A stretch of 64,000 nucleotides of DNA from the NCBI RefSeq assembly GCF_007990525.1, contig NZ_AP019823.1, positions 186,001 to 250,000 on the forward strand. Direction: 5' to 3'. The stretch is from Leptotrichia hofstadii. Its GTDB lineage: Bacteria > Fusobacteriota > Fusobacteriia > Fusobacteriales > Leptotrichiaceae. Below are positions 25,645 to 33,660 of the stretch, piece by piece. The notes below the pieces were generated by a model, which searched no databases, was not told the DNA's origin, and saw nothing but the letters and a program-made list of their open reading frames with translations. The translations under genes were made by a program, and so were the position numbers. The stretch's first letter is position 1, and each line of letters opens with the position of its first letter.

Positions 25645-26457
25645 TTATAAATCAAATAATTCTCTTACTTTTTTTGCCATCCCGTCATTTGCATTGCTGT
25701 CAATAACTTCAGTATCTGTCAATTTTTCAAGCAATAAATAAATCGAATTTTCCATTGCAAATCCAAGCCCTGTTTGAGTTATCAAGTCATAGTCATTCAG
25801 TCCGTCCCCAAATGAAACAGCATCCTTCAATGTCAATCCATCTCTTTCCAGCAGCACTTCTGCCGCTTTGGCTTTGTTACAATCTGCAGGAAAAACCTCT
25901 AGACTTCCTTCATTTGCAAACAAAAGACTTATATTTTCCTCACCAATTACTCTTTTTATTTCATTTTCCAGTTCCAGTAATTCGTCATGATCTTCTCCAA
26001 GGAAAAAGATTTTTGTAAAGTCTTGTTTTTTAAATTCTTCAGAAGTAATCTGCTGAGGGTATCTAGTTCTGTCAGGCTTCTTGTTATAAAAATATTCCCT
26101 CAAATTTTCTGTAACAAACCAGTTTGGTCCGGCATATCCAGTTATAATAATATCTTTCCCAAATGACTTATAATCAATATTCAGAACTTTATCCAAATAT
26201 TCTCTTTTTAGTTTATTTGAAAAAATCTCATTTCCGTTTTCATCAAAAGCAACAGATCCATGTGAAGTAATCAAAGGGACTTGTACATCAAGCTCGTCCA
26301 TAGCCTCCTTTGCTCCTAAATAATTTCTTCCAGTTGCAATATAAAACTTTATTCCTTTTTTTAACAGCAGTTTTACTGTTTTCCTAGTAAATTCACTTAC
26401 TTTATGCTCTGCATTTAAAAGTGTTCCGTCCAAATCAGTTACAACAGCCTTAAACAT
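25645..26457 (-). CDS. Cof-type HAD-IIB phosphatase (2 of 3)
   Basis: This 270-residue protein has TDLDGTLL, ATGRN and SFGDGLNDYDLI motifs. It closely resembles the product of 26980-27786, sharing for example KLTDTE, DGMAKKVREL and GVKFYIATGR-type segments in the same positions, so the two are products of a recent duplication. The substrate is unknown. It lies 28 bases upstream of the next HAD gene and 117 bases downstream of the CheY-like gene. Confidence 0.9.
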   Translation of the reverse strand: MFKAVVTDLDGTLLNAEHKVSEFTRKTVKLLLKKGIKFYIATGRNYLGAKEAMDELDVQVPLITSHGSVAFDENGNEIFSNKLKREYLDKVLNIDYKSFGKDIIITGYAGPNWFVTENLREYFYNKKPDRTRYPQQITSEEFKKQDFTKIFFLGEDHDELLELENEIKRVIGEENISLLFANEGSLEVFPADCNKAKAAEVLLERDGLTLKDAVSFGDGLNDYDLITQTGLGFAMENSIYLLLEKLTDTEVIDSNANDGMAKKVRELFDL

Positions 26458-26574
26458 TTGATTTTTTCTCCTTTTCTAAGTTTACATATTTTATCTTACT
26501 AAACTATTTTCTATAAATACTAAAACAAATAAAAAATCATTATATTTAAAAAATTTATAAAGACAAAAAACAAA

Positions 26575-26937
26575 CTACAAAAATAATTTTGAAAATTCAT
26601 TCATAAATTCCTGTTCATCAAAAGGTTTTGATAAGAATGCCTTTGCTCCAGCTTCTTTTCCCATTTTCATATAATTTGGGAACATAACCATTGTGCTGCA
26701 AATCATAATTTTGGCATCCTTGTCAAAGTCTGTAATTACTTGTGTGGCTTTTAATCCATGCATTCTTGGCATATTTATATCCATTGTTACAATTGCAGGA
26801 TTTATCTTTTTATACATTTCCACAGCTTCCAAGCCATCATTTGCCTCGTATACTTCGTACCCTTGATCTTCCAGAATATCCTTTATATCCTCTCTAATAA
26901 ATGGTGTATCATCTACAACCAATGCAATTTTACTCAT
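26575..26937 (-). CDS. CheY-like single-domain response regulator
   Basis: This 120-residue receiver domain stands alone. The acidic pair is in VVDDTPF, the phospho-acceptor Asp is in TMDINMP (about 53), the Thr/Ser switch is in ICSTMVM, and the conserved Lys is in LSKPFDEQ. No output domain, kinase or chemotaxis gene is nearby. It sits between two near-identical HAD phosphatases on the same strand, suggesting either insertion into a tandem duplication or co-regulation. The phosphodonor is unknown. Confidence 0.9.
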   Translation of the reverse strand: MSKIALVVDDTPFIREDIKDILEDQGYEVYEANDGLEAVEMYKKINPAIVTMDINMPRMHGLKATQVITDFDKDAKIMICSTMVMFPNYMKMGKEAGAKAFLSKPFDEQEFMNEFSKLFL

Positions 26938-26979
26938 TATTTCCCTTCACTTTCTATTTTATTTCTTTAAATAATTTTA

Positions 26980-27786
26980 TTAAATATTAAATAATTCCCT
27001 TACTTTTTTAGCCATTCCATCTTCAGCATTACTTTCGATAATTTCAGTATCTGTTAATTTTTCAAGCAATCTGTAAATTGAGTTTTTCATTGCAAATCCA
27101 AGTCTAGTCTGAGTTATTAAATCATAATCGTTAAATCCATCTCCAAATGAAACAGCATCTTTTAATGCAAGTCCCTCTCTTAATAGTAAAAACTCTGCAG
27201 CTGCAGCCTTATCGCAATCTTTTGAAAAAATTTCCAGACTTTTTTCATTTACAAATACGATATTGACTTCTCCATTCGTAACTTTTCTGACTTCCTTTTC
27301 AATTTCCAGCAATTTTTCGTGTTCGCCTAGAAAAAATATTTTTGTAAAAGCAAGTTTTTTAAACTCTTTCCACTCAATCTGCTCTGGATATTGCTTTCTA
27401 TTTGGCTTTTGTGTATAAAAATAATCTCTGGCATCTTCTGTTACGTACCAATGATTGCCTGAGAATCCATTTAAAATTATTCCATTGTCAAATGATTTAT
27501 AGTCAATCGAAAAAATTTTATCTACATATTTCTGCTCAATATTGTTGACGTAAATTTCTGCTCCATTTTCATCTACAATTCTGGCACCGTTTGATGTAAT
27601 CAAAGGAATCTTCAATCCAATTTCGTCCATTATTTCCTTTGCTCCAACATAACCCCGTCCAGTCGCAATATAAAATTTTATTCCTTTTTTCAGCAATAAT
27701 TCAATTGTTTCTTTCGTAAATGGACTAACCTTATGCTCTTCATTTAAAAGCGTCCCATCCAGATCACTTACAACAGCTTTATACAT
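26980..27786 (-). CDS. Cof-type HAD-IIB phosphatase (3 of 3)
   Basis: This 268-residue protein has SDLDGTLLNEEHKVS, ATGRGY and SFGDGFNDYDLI motifs. It is the first gene of the minus-strand cluster. It is highly similar over its whole length to the protein at 25645-26457. The start follows GGAGGAAA on the minus strand. It diverges from the thioredoxin-like gene at 27919. Confidence 0.9.
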   Translation of the reverse strand: MYKAVVSDLDGTLLNEEHKVSPFTKETIELLLKKGIKFYIATGRGYVGAKEIMDEIGLKIPLITSNGARIVDENGAEIYVNNIEQKYVDKIFSIDYKSFDNGIILNGFSGNHWYVTEDARDYFYTQKPNRKQYPEQIEWKEFKKLAFTKIFFLGEHEKLLEIEKEVRKVTNGEVNIVFVNEKSLEIFSKDCDKAAAAEFLLLREGLALKDAVSFGDGFNDYDLITQTRLGFAMKNSIYRLLEKLTDTEIIESNAEDGMAKKVRELFNI

Positions 27787-27918
27787 AATAAAATTTCCTC
27801 CTACATTGATTTTAACACATTCCCTAAAAAATTTGAATTAAAATTTTTTTAAACTTGCCAAAACTTGCCTATTAGTGATACAATATTTAGAGAAAATAAA
27901 ATTTGTGAGGTGAAAATA

Positions 27919-28395
27919 ATGGGAACATTTGAAGATTATTTAAAATTTGAAGTTACTGAAGCTCAGGAAGATGAAAAGCAGCTAAGAATTATAGAAAAAA
28001 TTTCTTTATCAGAAGAAACTGAAAAGGCTATAAAAAGTATAGACAAGGATATTACAATTATCGCTGTAGCACAAGTTTACTGTCCAGATTGCCGTGCAAC
28101 TGTCCCTTTCCTAAAAAAATTCAGCGACTTGAACAATAAAATAAAAATTGACTACCGTTCAAGGGAAACTGCCAAAGAATTTTTTCCAGATACAGATGAA
28201 AGAATAAAAATACCTACATTAATTTCGTATGTTGATGGAAAATATAATACTTTTTGGAATGAATTTCCGGATGTAGTAAGAAAGGAAATGGATAAAAATC
28301 CAGAAAATTTTGAAGACATTAAGTACAATTTCAGAATTGGAAAGTTTAATGCAGAAATTGAAAAAGAACTGGTTGACTACTTGACTTCTTTATAA
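27919..28395 (+). CDS. Thioredoxin-family protein with CPDC motif
   Basis: This ~158-residue cytoplasmic protein has the redox motif VYCPDCRATVPF (about 55) in a thioredoxin fold, followed by KIPTLISY (cis-Pro) and a charged C-terminal extension. It should be a dithiol oxidoreductase, target unknown. ATG 27919 is preferred because GAGGTG lies at 27907-27912. A frame open from 27865 has no ribosome site. It is transcribed divergently from the HAD/CheY cluster. Confidence 0.8.
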   Translation: MGTFEDYLKFEVTEAQEDEKQLRIIEKISLSEETEKAIKSIDKDITIIAVAQVYCPDCRATVPFLKKFSDLNNKIKIDYRSRETAKEFFPDTDERIKIPTLISYVDGKYNTFWNEFPDVVRKEMDKNPENFEDIKYNFRIGKFNAEIEKELVDYLTSL

Positions 28396-28494
28396 AGTAT
28401 TAATAACAGCAAGTTGTATTCTTTAAGTATTCAGAAAATTAATCGGCTGAATACTTAGAGATAAACTTGTAAATTAAGTTGTCAAATAAGCATA

Positions 28495-28523
28495 TTGAAA
28501 AAATATAAAAAATTTGATATAAT
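28495..28523 (+). promoter_or_regulatory. Promoter of glmS
   Basis: TTGAAA (28495-28500), a 17-base spacer and a perfect TATAAT (28518-28523), about 30 bases upstream of the ribozyme cleavage site. Confidence 0.75.
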
Positions 28524-28550
28524 CATTTGACTAGGGAATAAAAGTTAAAA

Positions 28551-28715
28551 AGCGCCAGCCCTTTAAAAATAATTAGGATAAAATTATGGATAAAGGAGAC
28601 GAGGGAAAGAGTTATCGAAATAATCGGCGGATGCTCTTTAGGTGGTTACAACCTTAATAATATACAAAAATTCTGAGTAATTGGAGTTACAAAGGTATTA
28701 TAGTAACATTTTCTA
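28551..28715 (+). ncRNA. glmS ribozyme/riboswitch
   Basis: The conserved core matches the glmS ribozyme: AGCGCCAG at 28551-28558, GACGAGG at about 28598-28604, ATCGAA, then CGGCGGATGC and GGTGG. The core helix that is GAGG/CCTC in Bacillus is AGAG/CTCT here, a compensatory change. Self-cleavage is expected between A28551 and G28552 when glucosamine-6-phosphate is bound, lowering GlmS synthesis. The downstream part (GGAGTTAC...GTAAC, about 28680-28712) fits the P4 arm. The 3' boundary is approximate. Confidence 0.92.
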
Positions 28716-28744
28716 GTAATTTTATATTATGAAGGAGAAAAATT

Positions 28745-30574
28745 ATGTGTGGAATTGTAGGTTACATTGGAGCGAAAAATGCTCAGGAATTTGTTATTGA
28801 CGGATTGGAAAAATTAGAGTACAGAGGTTATGATTCGGCTGGGATTGCTGTTAATACTGGAAATGAGAAATTTGAGATTGTGAAAAAAGTTGGGAAATTG
28901 CAAAATTTGGCTGATGAGCTGAAAAAAAATCCACTTTCAGGGACAGTTGCGATAGGGCATACAAGATGGGCAACTCATGGTAAGCCATCTGATGAAAATT
29001 CACACCCTCATTTTAACAAGGATAAAACATTAGTTGTTGTTCACAACGGAATCATTGAAAATTATCTGGAAATAAAAAAAGATTTAGTTGCAAAAGGGTA
29101 TGAGTTTAAATCAGAAACTGATACAGAAGTTGTGGCACATTTGCTAGATGAACTTTATACAGGAGACTTGCTTGAAACAGTAAAGAAATTGTTAAAAGTT
29201 ATAAAAGGTGCGTATGCACTGGGGATTATGTCTGTAAACGAGCCTGACAGAATTATTGCAGCGAGAAAGGAAAGTCCGCTTATTGTAGGGCTTGGAGATG
29301 GAGAAAACTTTATTGCGTCAGATATTCCTGCAATTTTAAAATATACTAGGGATGTATACTTGATTGAAAATAATGAAATTGTGGAAATAAAAAAAGATTC
29401 TGTAAAAATTATGGATGTAGAAGGAAACGAGATAAAGAGAGACATAACTCATATTGAGTGGGATTTGGAAGCTGCTTCTAAAGGTGGTTATGAGTATTTT
29501 ATGGAAAAAGAAATTTTTGAACAGCCAGAAGTGCTTGTAAAAACTTTAAACAGCAGAGTTGATGAAAATTATAACATTAATTTTGATGATGCAGGGCTTA
29601 CAAGGGAATATTTGAATGGAATCAATGATATTTATATTGTAGCTTGCGGAACTGCTTACCACGCTGGGCTTGCTGGAAAGCATATTATTGAGAAAAAAAC
29701 AAGAATACGTGTAGATGTTGACATTGCGTCAGAATTTAGATATAGAAACCCTGTGATTGACGATAAGGCATTGGTTATTGTATTAAGTCAGTCTGGAGAA
29801 ACTTTAGACACGCTTGAGGCTATGAAAGAGGCAAAAAGACATGGAGCAAGGGTAGTCGCAATTACAAATGTAGTTGGCTCTTCGATAGCAAGGGAAGCGG
29901 ATCACGTTATTTACACTTGGGCAGGACCTGAAATTGCCGTTGCTTCTACAAAGGCATACACTACTCAAATGGTAATTTTAAACTTGATGGCAATAGACTT
30001 TGCATATAAATTTGGAAAAATTACAAAAGATGAAGTAGTTTCAGATATTAAAAAACTGTATGAAGTGGAACAAAGCATCCAAAAAATGCTGGAATATGAT
30101 GAAAAAATAAAAGATGTTGCAAACAAGATTAAAGATAGCGAAAGCATGTTTTATCTTGGACGTGGACTGGATTATGTAATCGCTGTGGAAGGTGCGTTAA
30201 AATCTAAGGAAATTTCGTATATTCATTCAGAGGCTTTTGCTTCAGGAGAATTGAAACATGGTACAATTGCACTTATTACAGATGGAGTGCCAGTTGTTGT
30301 AAACGTTACACAATCTGACTTGTTTGAAAAATCTGTATCAAATATAAAAGAAGTTACCTCAAGAGGAGCTTACGTTATCGCAATTGCAAAAGAAGGAAAC
30401 ACAGTTGTAGAAGAAGTGGCTGATGAAGTATTCTATATTCCAGATGTGGAAGATGATTATGCAGGATTCCCTACAATTGTAATTCATCAGCTATTGGCAT
30501 ATTATTTATCAAAATTAAAGGGAAATGATGTTGATAAGCCAAGAAACTTGGCAAAATCAGTAACTGTAGAATAA
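28745..30574 (+). CDS. glmS: Glutamine--fructose-6-phosphate aminotransferase
   Basis: This 609-residue enzyme starts MCGIVGYIG with the catalytic Cys as residue 2 after Met removal. It has the GATase II domain (to ~235; GHTRWATHG, HNGIIEN), then two SIS sugar-binding domains (VACGTAYHAGL, LSQSGETLDTL, SEAFASGELKHG) and the terminal PRNLAKSVTVE. It makes glucosamine-6-phosphate from fructose-6-phosphate and glutamine, the first step toward cell-wall amino sugars. It is controlled by the ribozyme directly upstream. ATG 28745 follows GAAGGAGA. Confidence 0.98.
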   Translation: MCGIVGYIGAKNAQEFVIDGLEKLEYRGYDSAGIAVNTGNEKFEIVKKVGKLQNLADELKKNPLSGTVAIGHTRWATHGKPSDENSHPHFNKDKTLVVVHNGIIENYLEIKKDLVAKGYEFKSETDTEVVAHLLDELYTGDLLETVKKLLKVIKGAYALGIMSVNEPDRIIAARKESPLIVGLGDGENFIASDIPAILKYTRDVYLIENNEIVEIKKDSVKIMDVEGNEIKRDITHIEWDLEAASKGGYEYFMEKEIFEQPEVLVKTLNSRVDENYNINFDDAGLTREYLNGINDIYIVACGTAYHAGLAGKHIIEKKTRIRVDVDIASEFRYRNPVIDDKALVIVLSQSGETLDTLEAMKEAKRHGARVVAITNVVGSSIAREADHVIYTWAGPEIAVASTKAYTTQMVILNLMAIDFAYKFGKITKDEVVSDIKKLYEVEQSIQKMLEYDEKIKDVANKIKDSESMFYLGRGLDYVIAVEGALKSKEISYIHSEAFASGELKHGTIALITDGVPVVVNVTQSDLFEKSVSNIKEVTSRGAYVIAIAKEGNTVVEEVADEVFYIPDVEDDYAGFPTIVIHQLLAYYLSKLKGNDVDKPRNLAKSVTVE

Positions 30575-30622
30575 GATAATTATTTAATAATTATAAATAA
30601 TAATAAAATGGAGGAAAAGATT

Positions 30623-30934
30623 ATGAATTTTGATGATTTGAAAAAAGGAGCAGAAGATGCCCTTAAAAAAACAGTAGACGGAGCAAAAGACTTAGCTGAC
30701 AAGGCTGCAGACAAAACAAAGGAAATTGCAGGAAGCGAAGTTGCTCAGAATATTAAAAAAGGAACAGAAGATGTTCTAGGTAAAACTGTGGAAGGTGCAA
30801 AAGATTTAGCAGATAAAGCTGCAAATAATAAAATTGTACAAGATGTGAAAAAAGGCGCTGAAGAAGCAGTAGACAAAACAGTAGAAGGAGCTAAGGGATT
30901 AGCAGATAAAGTTACTGGAATGTTCAAAAAATAG
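30623..30934 (+). CDS. Small internally repeated helical protein
   Basis: This ~103-residue, highly charged protein is built from three copies of a ~33-residue unit (KKGAEDALKKTVDGAKDLAD, KKGTEDVLGKTVEGAKDLAD, KKGAEEAVDKTVEGAKGLAD). No signal or membrane segment is seen; amphipathic helices similar to LEA-type or YtxH-type stress proteins are likely. ATG 30623 follows GGAGGA at 30610-30615. The gene lies 48 bases after glmS and ends before a terminator. Function unknown. Confidence 0.75.
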   Translation: MNFDDLKKGAEDALKKTVDGAKDLADKAADKTKEIAGSEVAQNIKKGTEDVLGKTVEGAKDLADKAANNKIVQDVKKGAEEAVDKTVEGAKGLADKVTGMFKK

Positions 30935-30966
30935 TAAAAACAAAAATGCAATAAAAAAGGTTAGCT

Positions 30967-30995
30967 GGAGTATCAGTTTTGGTACTCCTTTTTTA
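30967..30995 (+). terminator. Terminator of the glmS transcript
   Basis: GGAGTATC (30967-30974) pairs with GGTACTCC (30981-30988, one G-U), followed by TTTTTT. Confidence 0.8.
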
Positions 30996-31129
30996 AAAAA
31001 AATTTTGAAAAATCAAAAAAATGTGGTAAAATAAATTGGTGGTAAAAATTCCTGCCACTACCAAAAATAATAAAACTAGAGAAAAATCTATTTAAAGCCA
31101 CTAAAAATGCAGGCTAGGAGTTACGGAAA

Positions 31130-31249
31130 ATGCTAAAAAAACATCAAAAAATAACAAAAATTAAGCAAAAAAATGCGATTTTAATGTCTGAAAAAATTTC
31201 TGTAATACCGATAAATAAAGGGTTCTCTCAAAAGTACGGGTTAAAGTAG
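31130..31249 (+). CDS. Possible 39-residue small protein ending in the CRISPR array
   Basis: ATG 31130 is preceded by AGGAG (31116-31120) at a normal distance and opens a basic 39-residue frame (MLKKHQKITKIKQK...) whose stop lies inside the first CRISPR repeat. A TTGAAA/TAAAAT pair with a 16-base spacer lies at 31005-31032. It may be a real leader peptide, a truncated gene or chance. I do not recognise it. Confidence 0.25.
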   Translation: MLKKHQKITKIKQKNAILMSEKISVIPINKGFSQKYGLK

Positions 31250-31498
31250 AATATCCATTAAAACAAGGATTGAAACTGTTTCATCTCTATTACTTATTAT
31301 AGAAGCATACATGGTTAAAATAGAGTATCCATTAAAACAAGGATTGAAACAATCCCCCCGATACTTTTTTATAACAATCTTTAAATGGTTAAAATAGAGT
31401 ATCCATTAAAACAAGGATTGAAACAAGAGCTGTTTAACCACGAATGACTCTAAATCTAAATGTTAAAATAGAGTATCCATTAAAACAAGGAGTGAACT
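31240..31498 (+). CRISPR. Short orphan CRISPR array (4 repeats, 3 spacers)
   Basis: Four 37-base repeats start at 31240, 31314, 31388 and 31462. The core is TAGAGTATCCATTAAAACAA and the 3' end is GGATTGAAAC. The three spacers (31277-31313, 31351-31387, 31425-31461) are 37 bases each. Repeats 2 and 3 are identical; repeat 1 has two substitutions and repeat 4 has a decayed 3' end (GGAGTGAAC), marking the trailer side. The ATTGAAAC terminus is typical of type I-A/I-B and III repeats. No cas gene lies in the window, so any activity would need Cas proteins encoded elsewhere. Confidence 0.93.
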
Positions 31499-31866
31499 AT
31501 TTGTTAAAAACAACAACTTTTGTATAAGGTTGTTTTTTTATTTATAAATAAAATGAGTTAAATACTTTATTCCATAAAATTTTTAAAATATTTTGTTATT
31601 TTTTATGAAATTTGGTATAATTAACTAAGAATAAATTAGGTGATAGATTTAGGGGAAAAGAAACAATAGAACAAAAGAAATATTTGTTAGTTGATGTAAA
31701 AGAGGCTCTTAAGAAGATAAGCGAAAAAGAGAAATAAATTACAGTAATATTGTAAAAATGGTATGGTGTTTTGGAAAAAGGATGTGGAAGCGGGGATTGA
31801 AGAGGAGTAAAAGAGAAATGTAGCAGGAATTGGAAGAAAGGCCTGCGATTTTGGAAAGGAAGTTTT
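31499..31866. other. Intergenic region without a recognisable gene
   Basis: It contains a short T-rich hairpin just after the array (AACAACTTTTGTATAAGGTTG... at about 31508-31540) and a startless 30-codon frame (31642-31736, RFRGKETIEQKKYLLVDVKE) that may be a gene remnant. Nothing else is visible. Confidence 0.4.
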
Positions 31867-32631
31867 GTGAAAATAGTAAAAAATTATTATAACAGGTTTA
31901 AGGTCTTAAATCCCAAATATTCAGAAATAAAACTGGGGATTATTGTTGCAATTATTATTTATTTTATTGCAAGAATTTTTTTTGCTGTGGAAATTTCAGG
32001 AGATACGATAATTTCACTTGTGGTTTTTGTAATATCAATGACCCTTCATGAGGTGGCACATGGATATGTGGCATATAAATTTGGCGATGATACTGCCAAA
32101 AGAGAGGGAAGAATTACTCTGAATCCTCTTAAACATATTGATTTGACAGGAATAATCCTCCCAATGCTTATACTTTTGAGCGGATTTAAATTTTTGGTGG
32201 GCTGGGCAAAGCCTGTTCCAGTTAATTTTCACAATTTAAGACCACATCGGCTTGGGCTATTTTGTGTTGCAATCGCTGGAATAGTGGTAAATTTTATTCT
32301 TGCGGGAACTTCACTTATATTGCTGAAATTTGGAGGTAAATATCTGGATATTGATAATATTTTTATGACAATCCTGCTTTATATTTATTTAATAAATCTT
32401 TTGTTAGGACTATTTAACTTGATACCAATAACACCGCTAGACGGGGGTAGGATAGTATATTCACTTTCAGGGTATAGAATTAGGGAATTTTATAATAAAA
32501 TTGAAAGATATGGAATTTTGATTATTTTTGTAGTAGTTTATTTAGAGGGTCCTGCTTTAACACGTGGATTTATAGAAATTGTAAAATTTTTTTTAAAACT
32601 TGCGGGAATAGACATTGGCTTAACTTTTTAA
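31867..32631 (+). CDS. Site-2 protease family (M50) membrane metalloprotease
   Basis: This 254-residue protein with about six hydrophobic segments has the zinc motif HEVAH (in MTLHEVAHGYVAYKFGDD) and the distal ligand motif NLIPITPLDGGRIV. It lacks a PDZ domain, placing it in the SpoIVFB/YwhC-like group, distinct from the RseP gene at 43064. It should cleave substrates within the membrane; the target is unknown. GTG 31867 follows GGAAAGGAAG. Confidence 0.9.
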   Translation: MKIVKNYYNRFKVLNPKYSEIKLGIIVAIIIYFIARIFFAVEISGDTIISLVVFVISMTLHEVAHGYVAYKFGDDTAKREGRITLNPLKHIDLTGIILPMLILLSGFKFLVGWAKPVPVNFHNLRPHRLGLFCVAIAGIVVNFILAGTSLILLKFGGKYLDIDNIFMTILLYIYLINLLLGLFNLIPITPLDGGRIVYSLSGYRIREFYNKIERYGILIIFVVVYLEGPALTRGFIEIVKFFLKLAGIDIGLTF

Positions 32632-32763
32632 AAAATTATAAGAAAATTCAAAAAAATATTTTGAAAATCAGAAATATAGGATATAATATAGTATCATAAT
32701 TTAGGAGATAAGTTTAAATAATGGAAAAAGTGTTTTTATCAAAATTTTAAGGACGTGGTAAGG

Positions 32764-33645
32764 ATGAGAAAATTATTTTTGATTTTTGGAATATTTTTAA
32801 TGATAAATTTTGGGATATACGGTTTTACTCAGAAGGAAAAAATTCAGGAAACCTTGTCAAAGCTTGGAGTGAAGCAGGCTTTAATTGATGAAACGATAGC
32901 GTTGGATTATGAAATACGGGATACAGAATATTTTGAAAATGATGAAAAAATTATTCGTGAAAGAGTGGCAAAACTTGAAAAGCTGCTTCAGAAAGATGAG
33001 AGGAATTATATAGCTGCGCAGGCTCTGATTACTATTTTTGAATCAAAAATAAGCGGAGATTATAAAAAATATCTTGATTTGTTTGTAAAATATACTCCTT
33101 ATGAATATACGAAAACCTTTTCAAAGATGATGTATTCCCTTGACAAGGGAAATATGTCGGATTTTGAAAAATATATGAATGAAATTCCTAAAAAGTACAA
33201 TGATCCGGTTATAATAGCTTTGTCAAAAATTTTTGTCGCAAGAGATTTTAACGAAAAGCAGCGGCTCACGGAAAAAGTGCTAAATTTACTGAAAAGTGAA
33301 AGCGAAAGAAAAAAAGTTGGAGTTTCTGACGAGGAATATTATCTTATGAAGCTGACTTATTATTTAAATAAGATACGGAGCAACTTTGACAGGGGGGAAG
33401 TGAAACAGGCTGTTGCAGAATATCTCAATAATATTGCGAATGATGATGTCAGTGAAGAAATACGCAATTATAATCTTCGTGCCGAAGTTATACTCTATTT
33501 TAACGTTGTAATAATGAACGAGGAAATAAAGGAAGATTTGTTAAAAATAAGCAATGGGGCAAAGCTGGAAGATACTTGGATTGCTAAAAAAATTCAAAAG
33601 GAAACTGAAAAGGACAGGGACTTCTTGTCAAAAATGGTAAATTAA
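32764..33645 (+). CDS. Secreted protein of unknown function, paralogue 1
   Basis: This ~293-residue protein has a signal peptide (MRKLFLIFGIFLMINFGIYG) and then QETLSKLGVKQALIDETIAL, YEIRD and helical repeats that look TPR-like. It is clearly paralogous to the next gene: both share LSK(L/I)G, (A/V)IDETI, Y(E/D)IRD and, near the C-terminus, VxxYLxN(I/V) followed by a YF/LYL segment. ATG 32764 is preferred over GTG 32755 because AAGGA at 32749-32753 fits it better. I do not recognise the family. Confidence 0.7.
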   Translation: MRKLFLIFGIFLMINFGIYGFTQKEKIQETLSKLGVKQALIDETIALDYEIRDTEYFENDEKIIRERVAKLEKLLQKDERNYIAAQALITIFESKISGDYKKYLDLFVKYTPYEYTKTFSKMMYSLDKGNMSDFEKYMNEIPKKYNDPVIIALSKIFVARDFNEKQRLTEKVLNLLKSESERKKVGVSDEEYYLMKLTYYLNKIRSNFDRGEVKQAVAEYLNNIANDDVSEEIRNYNLRAEVILYFNVVIMNEEIKEDLLKISNGAKLEDTWIAKKIQKETEKDRDFLSKMVN

Positions 33646-33660
33646 AAATAGGAGGAATTT

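Noticed and set aside
31642-31736. A 30-codon open frame (RFRGKETIEQKKYLL...)
   Set aside because: It has no start codon or ribosome site at its beginning. I mention it only as a possible remnant.
32035-32232. Small frame antisense to the site-2 protease gene
   Set aside because: It is a shadow of the HEVAH-containing gene, with no independent signals.
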